From Allohahella marinimesophila (GTDB lineage: Bacteria > Pseudomonadota > Gammaproteobacteria > Pseudomonadales > Oleiphilaceae): 64,000 bases of DNA. The stretch is taken from assembly GCF_039538005.1 (NCBI RefSeq), contig NZ_BAABBO010000007.1, positions 310,001 through 374,000 on the forward strand, in the 5' to 3' direction. Below, in pieces: positions 1-9,459 of the stretch. Numbering within the stretch: position 1 is the first letter of the stretch; each line of letters begins with the position of its first letter. Position numbers and translations under genes: made by a program. The notes beneath the pieces are model-generated. The model worked only from the letters and a program-made list of their open reading frames with translations, was not told the DNA's origin and searched no databases.

Positions 1-1
1 C

Positions 2-538
2 AGCCGAGCGACCAGTCCAGCGACCAGCCCTGCCGCCAATGCCGGGATGGATGAATGCCGCCTCACCGGGCAAGGTGACGTCATCACCTGTGCGAACAGC
101 CGCTACGTACTCGCAGCCAACAAGCAGAACAGCGCCCTGGTTCGAGGCGTGCTCGAAGATGCCAATCGGCTCGACCTGCCATCCTACCGTGGCCCCCGCA
201 GCGACAACGACGCGGTCATTCGTTATCTCAGCGACGTCTATGCCATCTACGTCCAGAAGATGCTAGGCATCGGACTCGGCGCGGCTACCCTGAGCTTCAC
301 CGAGTTCCACCACGCCTTCCATACGACAGAGTCTGCTGGTGTTGATTTCGCCAGGCGCTCTGAGGAAACCTTTCAGCTTCTCAAGGCGGACCGCAAGACC
401 ATGGCGGTGCAAACGCGCCTGCATGACAAACTTCCTGACAGTATCGACGCCTGCATGGATATCAGCAGCGAGATCATCGTGTGTGACGACGTCGGCACGA
501 ACTGGGTTTTTATACGTTCACCTAACGAGATTCGGTAG
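2..538 (+). CDS. Hypothetical protein, 5'-truncated by the window edge
   Basis: The reading frame is open from base 2, and its upstream codons encode a Ser/Ala/Thr/Pro-rich stretch. The first ATG, at 47, has no convincing ribosome binding site, so the true start probably lies before the window. The visible protein is a soluble, mixed alpha/beta-looking domain with three or four cysteines and no motif I recognise. It ends with TAG at 536-538. The gene downstream is about 100 bases away and has its own strong ribosome binding site, so the two need not be functionally linked. Function unknown. Confidence 0.5.
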   Translation, partial: SRATSPATSPAANAGMDECRLTGQGDVITCANSRYVLAANKQNSALVRGVLEDANRLDLPSYRGPRSDNDAVIRYLSDVYAIYVQKMLGIGLGAATLSFTEFHHAFHTTESAGVDFARRSEETFQLLKADRKTMAVQTRLHDKLPDSIDACMDISSEIIVCDDVGTNWVFIRSPNEIR

Positions 539-640
539 GGCCCGCCCTGTCGACTTCGCCCTCGCAGGATGCCCTCTGGTCCGCCGCCTGTTTTATGCGT
601 AGGATGGCGGCCTCCAACGCATTGTTTCAAGGAAAGAAAT

Positions 641-1126
641 ATGCATCTGCTCGCGAAAAAGCGTGTAAAAATCAATCGCCCCACTTCCGTTGTTTTTGAC
701 TACGTAACCGACATGGAGCAGTTCCCCGAATGGTTTCCCGAGATCAGGGAAGTCAGATCCGGTAATGAGCTCGCTCATGGACAGATTGGCAAGACTTATT
801 TCGAAACCGTCAAGATGCCGTTTGGCAACACCCGCGAGATCCGCTTGATTGTGCGGGATTCAATAGCTGATCGTCTGTTCGTGACGGAGGCCCACTTTCC
901 TCCCATCCTCCCACGTATGGAAGTCATCTTTCATGAGCTCAGTGAAGAGCAGTGCGCTATCGACTGGCAAATGTTCAGTAGAAGCAGGTCATTTGTCATT
1001 TGGCTATGCCTGCTGCCGTTGTTGCGGCGAGTGATGACTCGGCGTGCCGCTAGAGCCATGGTGCAGCTCAAGGCAGCATTGGAAGCCGAACGGCCACATT
1101 TGCAGATTTTTGACGAAACAGGCTGA
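641..1126 (+). CDS. SRPBCC-family (polyketide cyclase/START-like) protein
   Basis: This 161-residue protein begins with the pattern typical of the SRPBCC/Bet v1 fold: a first beta strand (KKRVKINRPTSVVFDYVTD), then 'MEQFPEWFPEI', which matches the 'yv.d....p.W.p.i' signature of polyketide cyclase/dehydrase-like lipid-binding proteins. Such proteins bind hydrophobic ligands, and the ligand here cannot be told. The start at 641 is chosen because AAGGAAAG lies just upstream. A longer frame opens at 569 but has no such site. A hydrophobic stretch (FVIWLCLLPLLRRV) lies near the C-terminus and may form the long hydrophobic helix of the fold. Family call is good, function unknown. Confidence 0.7.
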   Translation: MHLLAKKRVKINRPTSVVFDYVTDMEQFPEWFPEIREVRSGNELAHGQIGKTYFETVKMPFGNTREIRLIVRDSIADRLFVTEAHFPPILPRMEVIFHELSEEQCAIDWQMFSRSRSFVIWLCLLPLLRRVMTRRAARAMVQLKAALEAERPHLQIFDETG

Positions 1127-1235
1127 ACGCTCCAGCAGTGTGGTTGGGCATTTACAAAGCCGGCATCGCGGCCCATATTGAGGACAGGCTGGTGCTTTCG
1201 TTGCCAGCCATGGCTTCCAAGGTGTCATTGGCTTC

Positions 1236-1639
1236 ATGTCTACTCGATTGTGTTGTTGCCTGATCTTTTGCCTGGTGCTGCCGACCAAGGGCTGGCAGAG
1301 GAGCCACTCGTACTTCAGGCTGCTTATGTCGAGTTTCCTCCGCTGACGTTTACCGACAATGATCCGGCCACCACGGTCTACGCGGCACCGGGTCATCATG
1401 AAGGTCTTCGAATGTTGACGATGGGGCGGGGCAGTTATCTTCTCGATTATGAAGAGCCCATGGCCGAAACCCTCAAACTTTTCCCTGACCTGACAGTTGA
1501 ATCCTCGCCATTGATGAAATCCCGTCTCACCTACGTGGTGTCCCGCAAGACGCCTCAGGCAGCCGAAGTCATTCGCCGCCTGGATTCAGCCTATGCCAAA
1601 AAACTTGATGCAGGCTTTGTGCTTGACCCGCCACAGTGA
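1236..1639 (+). pseudogene. Decayed periplasmic solute-binding protein
   Basis: An ATG at 1236 opens a typical signal peptide (MSTRLCCCLIFCLVLP) that stops after about 36 codons. The -1/+2 frame from about 1290 to 1639 carries what should follow: an SBP_bac_3-like start ('LVLQAAYVEFPPLTFTDND'), then directly the C-terminal part of such a protein ('GRGSYLLDYEEP', 'SRLTYVVSRKTP', 'LDSAYAKKLDAG'). The central domain of roughly 100 or more residues is missing. The locus is therefore frameshifted and internally deleted. An alternative is a short, real protein read from 1178, but that frame lacks a signal peptide, and its N-terminal part looks like an out-of-frame readout. Confidence 0.55.
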
Positions 1640-1717
1640 ATAGGCTGAACTGATGCTTTCCTGGTGGCCACGGGTTTCGTACGATCCAGGTATGCTGAAA
1701 AGACAAGGAACGATGAG

Positions 1718-2149
1718 ATGTATATATCCATGAGCCGGGGGTTTCCTCTCTTCGCCGCAGTACTGGTGATTGGCGCCTGCACGGTCACATCGGAGCAACC
1801 GACCGCTGAAGCCGAAATGATAGAGGGCTTTCTCGCCGGCTCAGCAGTTCGTTATGCCGTACAGGACTATGCCATCGAACACGGTAGCCTCCCTGCCTCT
1901 AACGCGGATCTTGGCCTGCCTGAGCCTGAGGCGTATGCCCGCGGTGCCCTCGCCGCGGTCGCGGTGGGCGATCGTGGCCGTATCACACTGACGTTCAACG
2001 ATAGGTCAGGCGTCGATGGTGGCACCATCCAGCTGGTGCCCATTGCCAGCGATGCCCTGTACGGCATGCAGTGGGATTGCCGAACGGCCAGCTACGAGGG
2101 CATACAGTCGTGGGCGCCAGCGTGTCGATATGCGCCTGCTGAGCAATGA
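1718..2149 (+). CDS. Lipoprotein with type IV pilin-like globular domain
   Basis: This 143-residue protein starts at ATG 1718, preceded by AAGGA. A hydrophobic leader ends in a lipobox (VIGAC), which predicts a lipid-anchored periplasmic or outer-membrane protein. The body resembles the C-terminal beta domain of type IV pilins: an alpha helix ('AGSAVRYAVQDYAIEHGSLP'), then strands, with a closing pair of cysteines ('WDCRTASYEG..WAPACR') like the pilin D-region disulfide. The class III prepilin signal (G/F-T-L-x-E) is absent, so it is not an ordinary pilin. No other pilus genes are nearby. The gene converges on the RND operon across a terminator. Confidence 0.6.
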   Translation: MYISMSRGFPLFAAVLVIGACTVTSEQPTAEAEMIEGFLAGSAVRYAVQDYAIEHGSLPASNADLGLPEPEAYARGALAAVAVGDRGRITLTFNDRSGVDGGTIQLVPIASDALYGMQWDCRTASYEGIQSWAPACRYAPAEQ

Positions 2150-2168
2150 TGACGGAAGAGAACAGCAT

Positions 2169-2206
2169 AAAAAAGCCCGGCAACAGTTCGAGACCATTCA
2201 CCGGGC
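2169..2206 (-). terminator. Rho-independent terminator of the RND/GH3 operon
   Basis: Read on the minus strand, GCCCGG (2206-2201) pairs with CCGGGC (2180-2175) across a 20-base loop, followed by six T (2174-2169). It sits about 35 bases after the stop codon of the RND pump gene and closes the five-gene minus-strand operon. There is no T-run in the plus direction. Confidence 0.75.
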
Positions 2207-2241
2207 AAAGCCTCCGCTAGAAGGAGAAGTCACGAGAGGCG

Positions 2242-5200
2242 CTAGCGCGTGGCCGGTCGGAGAACCCCCGCCTCGCACTCGTCAGTAAAACCAGCTTCCC
2301 AGCTGGCGTGCAGAACCTCGTTGATATAGGGATTGGTGGCAGTTCGGTTCTTCGAACCCGTGATGCGACCATTCTGGTAAGCCTGTTCGACATCATCATT
2401 TTCCGAAGCCTCCGGAATGCGTGTTTGTATGCGGTGTACGAACAACCTGGCATCCTCACCGATGAGATAGAGGCAGGGCACGATCAGCAGTGTAATCACA
2501 GTGGCAAACAGCACGCCGAATGCCAGTGAGATGGCCATCGGGATCAGGAAACGTGCCTGTGAACTATTTTCCAGTATCAATGGAGCAACGCCGATAAACG
2601 TGGTCAGCGAGGTCAGTACGATCGACCGAAATCGACTGCAAACGGCCTTGATGATTGTGTCCCTGATGCGCTCACCGGCCTTCGCAAGGTCGTTGACGGC
2701 GCTGATCAACACCAGATTGTCATTTACCACGACCCCACTGACGGCGATGATGCCGACGATCGACCACAGGGTCAGTTCATAGCCGAGTGCGGCATGGCCG
2801 AGGAAAGCGCCCACCAGACCAAATGGAATGGCCAGGAGGATGAGGATCGGCTGCCAGTAGGTACCGAAGGCGATGGTGAGTAGACAGAACATGCCTATCA
2901 GCGCAAGCAGGTAGCTCAGCCCCAGGTAGTCGATGAACTCGGCTATGGCCTTGGGTTTGCCAGCGACCGCCCAGCTGGCGCCGGGGTATTGCTGTGTCAG
3001 ATCACCGAGCCAATTCGCCTGCAGATGCGCCATGACCTGGCCGGGTGAGGTGAGGTTGTCATCCACGAGCGCAGTGAGGGTAGCTGTGCGCCGCCGATCG
3101 TAGTGGCTGATCAGCGCAGGCGTCTGCACTTCCTTCAGGGTGGCCAGAGCAGACAGGGGTGCTGTGCTCCCATCCGACAGGGTGATCGGCAGTTGCTCCA
3201 GATGCCAGAGACTGTTGCTCTCTGCTCCAGGCAGGCGAAGAATCACAGGCACTTCATGCTCATCTTCCGGCAGGCGGTCCACAATAACACCACGAAAGGC
3301 GGCAGCCACTTGCTGGCCGAGCGTTTGTTCGGTCAGTCCATAGTGTCTCGCTGCGGGCGTTGCGCTGACCTGAATCTGGGTGAAGCGCGCATTCATGCTG
3401 TTACCAATCTCGTGCAGGCCGTCGAGTTGTTCAAGCTGTGTTTGCAGCTCGCGTCCCATGATCTCCAGGATATCAAGGTCAGGGTGATAGAGGTTGATAT
3501 AGATATCCGGCTTGATCTCGGTGAGGCTGGCGTGAAAGCGCACTGACAGTGCGTCTGGAATACCTTGATGCAACGAGCGCCAGCGGTAGGCGACTTCGTC
3601 GGCCGTAATGGGCCGTTCGCCCGGAGCCAGCGCGAGGCTGACACGAGCCCTGCGGTGGGCATCAGGATCACTGGCGGTAGAGACCTTGCGGCGGTGGCCC
3701 TGTTCCGCCAGGACGTCGACGATGAGTGGCTCGTCGAACTTGATCATCATCTGCTCTGCGAGCGTTTGCCCGGAGTGCTGCAAGGCCTGCACAGTGTCGG
3801 CTACGCGCTGGGTACTGGTACCCTCCGGGAAGACGACGTCAGCCATGACACGATCACCCTCGACACGGGAGAACATGACCAGGGTCAGCCAGCCGCTGTG
3901 CACCAGGGCAAGGCTGAGCAGAATGAGGCCCGCTGCCGCGGCTACCAGCGTATAGCGCCAGTGCAGGGTGAACTCGAGAACGGGCACGAAGAAGCGCGTC
4001 ATGAGTCGGTCGAAGCGCGCATTCATCCGCTCGCTGAGACGGTCGAGCCGGCCCGGGGTCTTCGCTTCACTATTGTTCAGATGGGCCGGCAGTATCCACA
4101 ACGATTCGATCAGCGACAACATCAAAATGCCGATGGCTACGATGGGAATAACGCGCATCAGCTCACCTTCGGGGCCGGGTAAGAACAGCAAGGGCGTGAA
4201 GGCGAGCGCTGTGGTGAGCACAGCGAAGACAACCGGCTTGGCCACCTTTTTCGTTCCGCGTGCAATGGCCTGGCTGCTATGGCCAGTTCTAGTGATCTCA
4301 TCATGCACACTTTCACCCACGACGATGGCGTCGTCGACCACAATGCCCAGCACGAGAATGAAGGCAAAGAGCGATATCGTGTTGAACGACTCACCCAGCA
4401 CAGGCAACAGGATGCAGGCCCCGAGCATCGAGACGGGTATACCCACTGCGACCCAGATCGACATTCGCAGCCCGAGAAACAGGGTCAGAATCAGTACCAG
4501 TACCAGCAGGGCCTGTGCGGCGTTGCGCCAAAGTAGCTCAGAGCGGCCGCGATATTCTTCGGCGTCGTCCTGCCACAGCATGAGCCGCATGCCGTGCGGA
4601 AGCGGCGTTTCAGCCATGAACGCCCGGACAGCATCCGCCACGTCCAGAACGTTCTGATTGCCGATGCGATACACATCCAGTGCTGCCGCAGGCTGCCCGT
4701 TCAGCCAGGCGCCCATGGTGTTCTGGGAAAAGCCATCGGAGATGGTAGCTACTTCTTCGAGTCGCAAGGCGTCACCAGCGCCACCCTGGCGCACCAGAAC
4801 CTGACGGTAGTCATCGGCCATTGCGGGCTCTTCGCCAGCCTGTATCAATGCGTCGGACTGTGGCGTTCGGAGCAGGCCGCCGGTTACGCGCTCTACATCA
4901 TTGCTGATGGTGGTGGCCAACTCGTTGAACGACAGGCCATAGCGGTAGAGATCCGATCTCGAGACTTCGACCGCCACTTCGCGCGCCGGCAGACCTTCAA
5001 TTTCGACCTGTGAAATTTCGGGGTAGTCGAGCATGCGACGGCGCATTTCCCGAGCAGCGGTATACAGGTCGCGCGGTGAGAGATCACCCGTGAGCAACAC
5101 CTGTGAAACACGATTGCGAAAAATCAGTTCCTCGACCAGCGGTGTGCTGGCATCTTCCGGAAGATCATTCAGGGCAGCGACACGCGAAGCGATCTGGTCC

Positions 5201-5517
5201 CGGACATCCCGGGTCACATAACCTTCGAGCACGTCAACGGTAATGGCGCAACGGCCTTCCCGCGCATCGCTCATCAGGTCAGTGATGCCATCGATACCAT
5301 AAATGACGTTTTCTATGGGCGTACACAGCAGTTGCTCTACCGTCTGCGGTGAAGCGCCCGGCAGCAATGAGACAACGCCGATCCGTTCAAGCGGAACGTT
5401 AGGCAGGGTTTCCTGTCGCGTTTGTGGAATAGCGAGCAATCCGCCCAGGACCAACATCAGTGCCAGCAGGTTGGAGACACGAGGATTGTTGATGAACCAG
5501 TCGATACTGTCTTTCAC
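2242..5517 (-). CDS. RND efflux transporter, inner-membrane permease
   Basis: This 1091-residue permease is of the AcrB/MexB type. The N-terminal membrane segment ('NPRVSNLLALMLVLGGLLAIP') is followed by the pore-domain motif 'LPNVPLERIGVVSLLPGASPQTVEQLLCTPIE'. The membrane segment with the paired proton-relay aspartates ('VLGIVVDDAIVVGESVHDEI') lies around residue 400. The second repeat ends in 'IVGIIAVSGVVVNDNLVLI'. It would export a small molecule from periplasm or inner membrane, driven by protons, with the adjacent adaptor. The start is GTG 5517, whose GTGA overlaps the adaptor's stop. The last 40 or so residues are a poorly conserved hydrophilic tail. No outer-membrane TolC-like gene lies nearby. 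Its translational coupling to the GH3 biosynthetic genes suggests it exports their product. Confidence 0.92.
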   Translation of the reverse strand: MKDSIDWFINNPRVSNLLALMLVLGGLLAIPQTRQETLPNVPLERIGVVSLLPGASPQTVEQLLCTPIENVIYGIDGITDLMSDAREGRCAITVDVLEGYVTRDVRDQIASRVAALNDLPEDASTPLVEELIFRNRVSQVLLTGDLSPRDLYTAAREMRRRMLDYPEISQVEIEGLPAREVAVEVSRSDLYRYGLSFNELATTISNDVERVTGGLLRTPQSDALIQAGEEPAMADDYRQVLVRQGGAGDALRLEEVATISDGFSQNTMGAWLNGQPAAALDVYRIGNQNVLDVADAVRAFMAETPLPHGMRLMLWQDDAEEYRGRSELLWRNAAQALLVLVLILTLFLGLRMSIWVAVGIPVSMLGACILLPVLGESFNTISLFAFILVLGIVVDDAIVVGESVHDEITRTGHSSQAIARGTKKVAKPVVFAVLTTALAFTPLLFLPGPEGELMRVIPIVAIGILMLSLIESLWILPAHLNNSEAKTPGRLDRLSERMNARFDRLMTRFFVPVLEFTLHWRYTLVAAAAGLILLSLALVHSGWLTLVMFSRVEGDRVMADVVFPEGTSTQRVADTVQALQHSGQTLAEQMMIKFDEPLIVDVLAEQGHRRKVSTASDPDAHRRARVSLALAPGERPITADEVAYRWRSLHQGIPDALSVRFHASLTEIKPDIYINLYHPDLDILEIMGRELQTQLEQLDGLHEIGNSMNARFTQIQVSATPAARHYGLTEQTLGQQVAAAFRGVIVDRLPEDEHEVPVILRLPGAESNSLWHLEQLPITLSDGSTAPLSALATLKEVQTPALISHYDRRRTATLTALVDDNLTSPGQVMAHLQANWLGDLTQQYPGASWAVAGKPKAIAEFIDYLGLSYLLALIGMFCLLTIAFGTYWQPILILLAIPFGLVGAFLGHAALGYELTLWSIVGIIAVSGVVVNDNLVLISAVNDLAKAGERIRDTIIKAVCSRFRSIVLTSLTTFIGVAPLILENSSQARFLIPMAISLAFGVLFATVITLLIVPCLYLIGEDARLFVHRIQTRIPEASENDDVEQAYQNGRITGSKNRTATNPYINEVLHASWEAGFTDECEAGVLRPATR

Positions 5518-6692
5518 AGCGAGGCTTCCGCGCGGGCCGTGAGCGCATCGTCAGCTTCAACAAGGGCTTCTTCTGGCACCGAGCGTGCAGGTGTGCCGTC
5601 GAGGAGATGGCTGTGGCCTCTTCTAACGACCTGTTCACCGACATTCAGTCCCTTGGTAACATAGACGTGCTGTTCGTCACGGTGCAGCCATTCTACCGCT
5701 CTTCGCGTCAATACCTGCTCACTGCCGATCACCCAGACATGGCTGTCGCCGACCAGCGCCGACCGCGGCAGCGCGACCAGATCCTCGATATGACGGCCAC
5801 TGATCAGCACATCGACGTAGACACCTGGCTCAAGCGGTGCATCGTCGCCATCCAGCTTCACTTCAGCAATCAGCCAGGTCATGCGGTTTGCGTTCAGTCC
5901 ACCTTCACGGCGAGTGATCGTGCCGTCCCAGGTCAGTTGACGACCGCCGAAGCTGCCACTCAGTCGCACAGGAATCTTCAGGGGAACAGCCTGCAGTTGC
6001 AGTGGAAGTGAGAGCAGTTGTAGGCCCTCGTCCTGAATGGGCAAGCGCACGACCATTTCGTCGGCGCTGAACAGAGTACCGAGGGCTTCGCCCGCTCGCA
6101 GGTACTGTCCTTGTGCCAGCGATATATCAGCGAGGCGTCCCGAGAAAGGTGCTGTCAGCGTTGCCTGTTCGAGGCGCCGTTCGGCGATGCGCAGCGCCGA
6201 GCGTGCAGAGCGCACCCGACTTTCGGCCTCGGCGAGCTGCGGCTTGCGCAGGGCGAAATCGTTGGCTTTGCTGGCGGCGAGACGTCTGGCTACGACCGCG
6301 GTGGCACGCACTTCTTCGAGATGCAGCTTTGCGGCATCAAGCTGGTGTTTCTGTTGCGCGATCTCCAGCGAGAAAGGTTCCGGGTCCAGCTGTAACAGTG
6401 GCGTGCCTGCTTCGACCCAGCGGCCACTTTCAAACTCCGCTGCGACGGATATGACGCGTCCGCCAGTTTCGACGGAGAGCGAAACCTGTCGACTGGCTGC
6501 AGCGATGCCCTGGCTATGCAGGTCGAGCCGCAAGTCTTGCGGTTCGACAACGACGGTACTGAATTCCGGCACCTGTTTGAGCAGAGGCTGTTCGTCTGCC
6601 TCTGGCGAATATCGATACAGAACGGTCAATATCATGGTCACGATCAATACGACCGGGATCCAGCCACGAGCAGGTGAGAGGTACTTCATCAT
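5514..6692 (-). CDS. RND efflux periplasmic adaptor (membrane fusion protein)
   Basis: This 392-residue protein has an N-terminal membrane anchor ('WIPVVLIVTMILTVLYRYSP'). The first half of a barrel-sandwich/lipoyl domain follows ('GGRVISVAAEFESGRWVEAGTPLLQLDPEPF'), then an alpha-helical hairpin (about residues 110-185, rich in Ala/Glu/Arg) and the second lipoyl half ('LTAPFSGRLADISLAQGQYLRAGEALGTL'). Beta-barrel and membrane-proximal domains complete the order usual for AcrA/MexA-type adaptors. It starts at 6692, 14 bases after the GNAT gene. It overlaps the permease by four bases, so the pair is co-translated as pump parts. Confidence 0.92.
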   Translation of the reverse strand: MMKYLSPARGWIPVVLIVTMILTVLYRYSPEADEQPLLKQVPEFSTVVVEPQDLRLDLHSQGIAAASRQVSLSVETGGRVISVAAEFESGRWVEAGTPLLQLDPEPFSLEIAQQKHQLDAAKLHLEEVRATAVVARRLAASKANDFALRKPQLAEAESRVRSARSALRIAERRLEQATLTAPFSGRLADISLAQGQYLRAGEALGTLFSADEMVVRLPIQDEGLQLLSLPLQLQAVPLKIPVRLSGSFGGRQLTWDGTITRREGGLNANRMTWLIAEVKLDGDDAPLEPGVYVDVLISGRHIEDLVALPRSALVGDSHVWVIGSEQVLTRRAVEWLHRDEQHVYVTKGLNVGEQVVRRGHSHLLDGTPARSVPEEALVEADDALTARAEASL

Positions 6693-6706
6693 GAACTCAC
6701 TTGGTC

Positions 6707-7801
6707 TCAGAGCCTTGCGGCATCAACATAGGGCGTTAATCGACCGTTCAGGCCGAGCCTCGGGTCACCACTGTGCGCCAGTATGAAGTGCTGGCTACGG
6801 ATAGTTTCCCGGCGGAACTTTTCAAGTACGGGCCTCAAGGCATCCTGTTCGAAAAGACCACAGACCAGGGCGTCGTAGTGACGTCCCATACTGGCGTGGA
6901 TGGTGTCCAAGAGCGCTTTAAAAATGGTTGGATCGTTGTCTTTTACAAGCATGCTGTGCAGGGTCAGATAGACCAGTTGGCCGCCGGGCTGCGGCAGGCG
7001 TGGGCCTCCGCGAAGCTGGTTTTGCAGGTTGTACAGATGGCGCAGGGTCTGCAGGCCATGGGTATAGGCAAGAACCAGGGTCTGCTTGAAGGCTTTTTGA
7101 TCCCAGGTGCCGATGATGCCGACCAGCGACTCTCCATCGAAGGCCAGCCAGTAGTCCTGTGGTCGAAGCGCGCGAAAGTAGGGTTCAGACCTGGCCAGCT
7201 GTTCGAATTGATAGCACGGGAAGAATTGCTTTTTCGGACCCTCGTCATCCCAGAAGGCCTGCATGACTCCCAGGTCCTCTACCTTGGCCTGGCGGATGTT
7301 GAGGCCGGTGTTGGGTTTTCGCGCCAGCCTCGAGCCGAATAGCAGGCTGGTTTCAATCATGCCATAAGGTAAAAAGCGCGGAAGCCCAGGACGATGTTTC
7401 GCGACAGCTTTCAGGTAGGGTTCGTTATCTGCCAGTATGACCGCCTGCAGCCAGCCGTTCTGGTAATCTGACTCAGGAATCTGTCGATAAAGATCGAACA
7501 GTACGTGGCCGCCGCGGTAGGTAGGCTCTACCCTGAGATCATGGGCATAACGAACGTAGCGAGGGCGGCCGTTGACATGGAGTCTGCGTTGTCCAATATT
7601 GCCAACCCCGACTATACGCCCGCTATCATGCTCTTCGGCCACGAATACGTCAGGCTGCTCACAGCTCACATGAGCGCTATGAAAGTAGCAAGGGCTACGC
7701 TCGAAGTTCAGCGTGATCTTGCCGGCTTGCGGTGTACGCCGAAACAGTTCAAGAATGGCCTGGCTATCCTCCAGCTGGGCCGATCTCACCTGATAGCTCA
7801 T
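6707..7801 (-). CDS. Double-GNAT acyltransferase-like protein
   Basis: This 364-residue protein looks like two GNAT folds in series. The first (about 1-160) has the beta4 region 'DVFVAEEHDSGRIVGVGNIGQR', then 'YVRYAHDLRVEPTYRGGHVLFDLYRQI', the acyl-CoA binding loop of GNAT enzymes in slightly altered form. The second (about 170-364) has 'NIRQAKVEDLGVMQAFWDDEG' and 'DYWLAFDGESLVGIIGTWD'. Such enzymes move an acyl group from CoA to an amine. It is coupled by an ATGA overlap to the GH3 gene before it and leads directly into the RND adaptor. It may decorate or detoxify the pathway product. The substrate cannot be inferred. Confidence 0.75.
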   Translation of the reverse strand: MSYQVRSAQLEDSQAILELFRRTPQAGKITLNFERSPCYFHSAHVSCEQPDVFVAEEHDSGRIVGVGNIGQRRLHVNGRPRYVRYAHDLRVEPTYRGGHVLFDLYRQIPESDYQNGWLQAVILADNEPYLKAVAKHRPGLPRFLPYGMIETSLLFGSRLARKPNTGLNIRQAKVEDLGVMQAFWDDEGPKKQFFPCYQFEQLARSEPYFRALRPQDYWLAFDGESLVGIIGTWDQKAFKQTLVLAYTHGLQTLRHLYNLQNQLRGGPRLPQPGGQLVYLTLHSMLVKDNDPTIFKALLDTIHASMGRHYDALVCGLFEQDALRPVLEKFRRETIRSQHFILAHSGDPRLGLNGRLTPYVDAARL

Positions 7802-9459
7802 GATATGGCGCTCAACGCAGGGCTCGCGACAGCGACGGGCGGATCCAATGGTAGTCGGCCGGTCCAGTGTCGTAAAGCCTCAACCTTGATATTGCCCTCT
7901 ATCATGCCACGCCGGCTGCAGGCTTCGAGAAAATGGCGGCGCGCCTCGGGGTGACAGATGCAGCGGACAGGGCCGAGCTGATTCAGATTTCTCGCCACCA
8001 GATAATGAAAGTGCTCAAGCAGACCGGCTTCGAGTTGTTGACCGAGTGACTTTTCATGGCGTTTGCGCCAGTAGCTGCTGATCGCCACATCGGCTTCAAC
8101 CATTAGCACATAGGCCGGTCGCCCGGATTTGCAGCCCTCATCAGCAGCCAACAGGGCAACCGGCTGCAGTCCGGATGGCCAGTCGAGCCCGTCCAGCAGC
8201 CTCTGGGCCAGAATCGTACTGATTTTTTCGCCGGCTATATCGGCGCCATCGTTGCGACCGAGGAAGCGCAAGGCTGGCAGCTGCCCCTGATGCCCGGTCA
8301 CTTTCAGCACATCGTTCATGCGGTAGCGCAACAGTCCACTGCCGGTCGACAGAATGGGGGTGACTTCCTGGCCAGCTTCTAGCGCCCAGGGTGGGAGCAC
8401 CTGCTTGCTGGCGATATCTTCGAATTCATACACATGGGAGCCAGCAGCCAGAACGAAATCATCCTTGTATGGAATGGTGACCACGCCCTCTGTCGACCAG
8501 AGACCCTTGCCCTGAAAATCGGCTTGTGGCAGCAGCGTCTGTAATCGCTGTGCCCAGGGGGCGGAGGCTGCCGTGTCCCACGCGCTGATCAGCGAAAGAC
8601 GTGGCCACAGATTGACGAAGAAGGCTGCGGATAGTTCGCCATCCCAGTTGAGTAGAAGATCGGCTGCGGCCTCTGATTCAGGGCAGGGTAGGTAGCCGAG
8701 ACTGCCCTGATGTGAGCACCAGTGACCGTAGACCAGAACGGCTGCGACCTCCTTGCGCCAGAGTGACAGCTTTTCCAGCAAGCCCAATGCGAATGTCGGG
8801 CTCCAGATCGACATGGCTGTCAGGTCACTTCTCGCTGCCAGATAGGTCACTGTTGCGAAGAGAGAGTCATCAGAGCTTGGCGCCAGCGAGATCGCATCCG
8901 GAACGGCCTGAGTACTGCTGACTAACCAGCGCTTGCCAAAAGACAACAGTTTCATGTCATCGTTGATATGACCCGTCGTATGGGCCCGCATCTCGGTCGG
9001 CACCCAGGACAGCGACCAATAGTGGGCGCCTGTGCGTATGCCGGGATATCGATGATACATGTCACTGATCCAGGGACAGATGGCGGCATCGAGCTCCTTC
9101 AGGAACCTGCGTGTATACGGAATCCACTTGACTGCCGAAGTCGATCCACTTGTCGGCTGGTAGCGTGCCACTGGTGAGTCGATGAGTCTGTTTTCAGGCT
9201 GTTCCCGCTGAGCTGCGATGGGCTCAGCCCAGTCACTGTAATTCGTCATCGGTACATTATTGGCGAAATCCTCCCACGAAGTTCGAGCGGATAAGCCATG
9301 CTGTCTCGCGAAGGCAGTCCCGTCGATCGCCCCCATGAGAGAAGCCAGTTTTTCCCGCTGCAAGGACTGCAGGCTCGCACTGCTGCGATCGTATGCAAAT
9401 CTGCCAGGCTGAACGCTGGCACGAATAAGCCCATGTGCAAGGCCAGACAGACGTCTCAT
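7798..9459 (-). CDS. GH3-family acyl-acid amido synthetase
   Basis: This 553-residue protein has the GH3 layout. The N-terminal region leads to the ATP-binding motif 'QPTSGSTSAVKWIPYT' (about residue 103). The body has 'WSLSWVP', 'TYLAARSDLTAMSIWSPTFALGLLE' and 'GEKIS', with a late 'LLRYRMNDVLKVTGHQGQLPALRFLGRNDGADIAGEKI' region matching the C-terminal nucleotide and acyl-binding motifs. Family members (plant JAR1 and GH3 auxin conjugases, and bacterial relatives) adenylate a carboxylic acid and couple it to an amine or amino acid. Here it is the likely amide-forming enzyme of the locus. It overlaps both neighbours by four bases (ATGA), indicating tight coupling. The usual 'YRLGD' is changed to 'YRMND', so specificity may differ. 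Confidence 0.88.
   Translation of the reverse strand: MRRLSGLAHGLIRASVQPGRFAYDRSSASLQSLQREKLASLMGAIDGTAFARQHGLSARTSWEDFANNVPMTNYSDWAEPIAAQREQPENRLIDSPVARYQPTSGSTSAVKWIPYTRRFLKELDAAICPWISDMYHRYPGIRTGAHYWSLSWVPTEMRAHTTGHINDDMKLLSFGKRWLVSSTQAVPDAISLAPSSDDSLFATVTYLAARSDLTAMSIWSPTFALGLLEKLSLWRKEVAAVLVYGHWCSHQGSLGYLPCPESEAAADLLLNWDGELSAAFFVNLWPRLSLISAWDTAASAPWAQRLQTLLPQADFQGKGLWSTEGVVTIPYKDDFVLAAGSHVYEFEDIASKQVLPPWALEAGQEVTPILSTGSGLLRYRMNDVLKVTGHQGQLPALRFLGRNDGADIAGEKISTILAQRLLDGLDWPSGLQPVALLAADEGCKSGRPAYVLMVEADVAISSYWRKRHEKSLGQQLEAGLLEHFHYLVARNLNQLGPVRCICHPEARRHFLEACSRRGMIEGNIKVEALRHWTGRLPLDPPVAVASPALSAIS

Noticed and set aside
3103..4657. Several plus-strand frames opposite the RND permease
   Set aside because: They are antisense shadows of a gene with clear membrane-transporter motifs.
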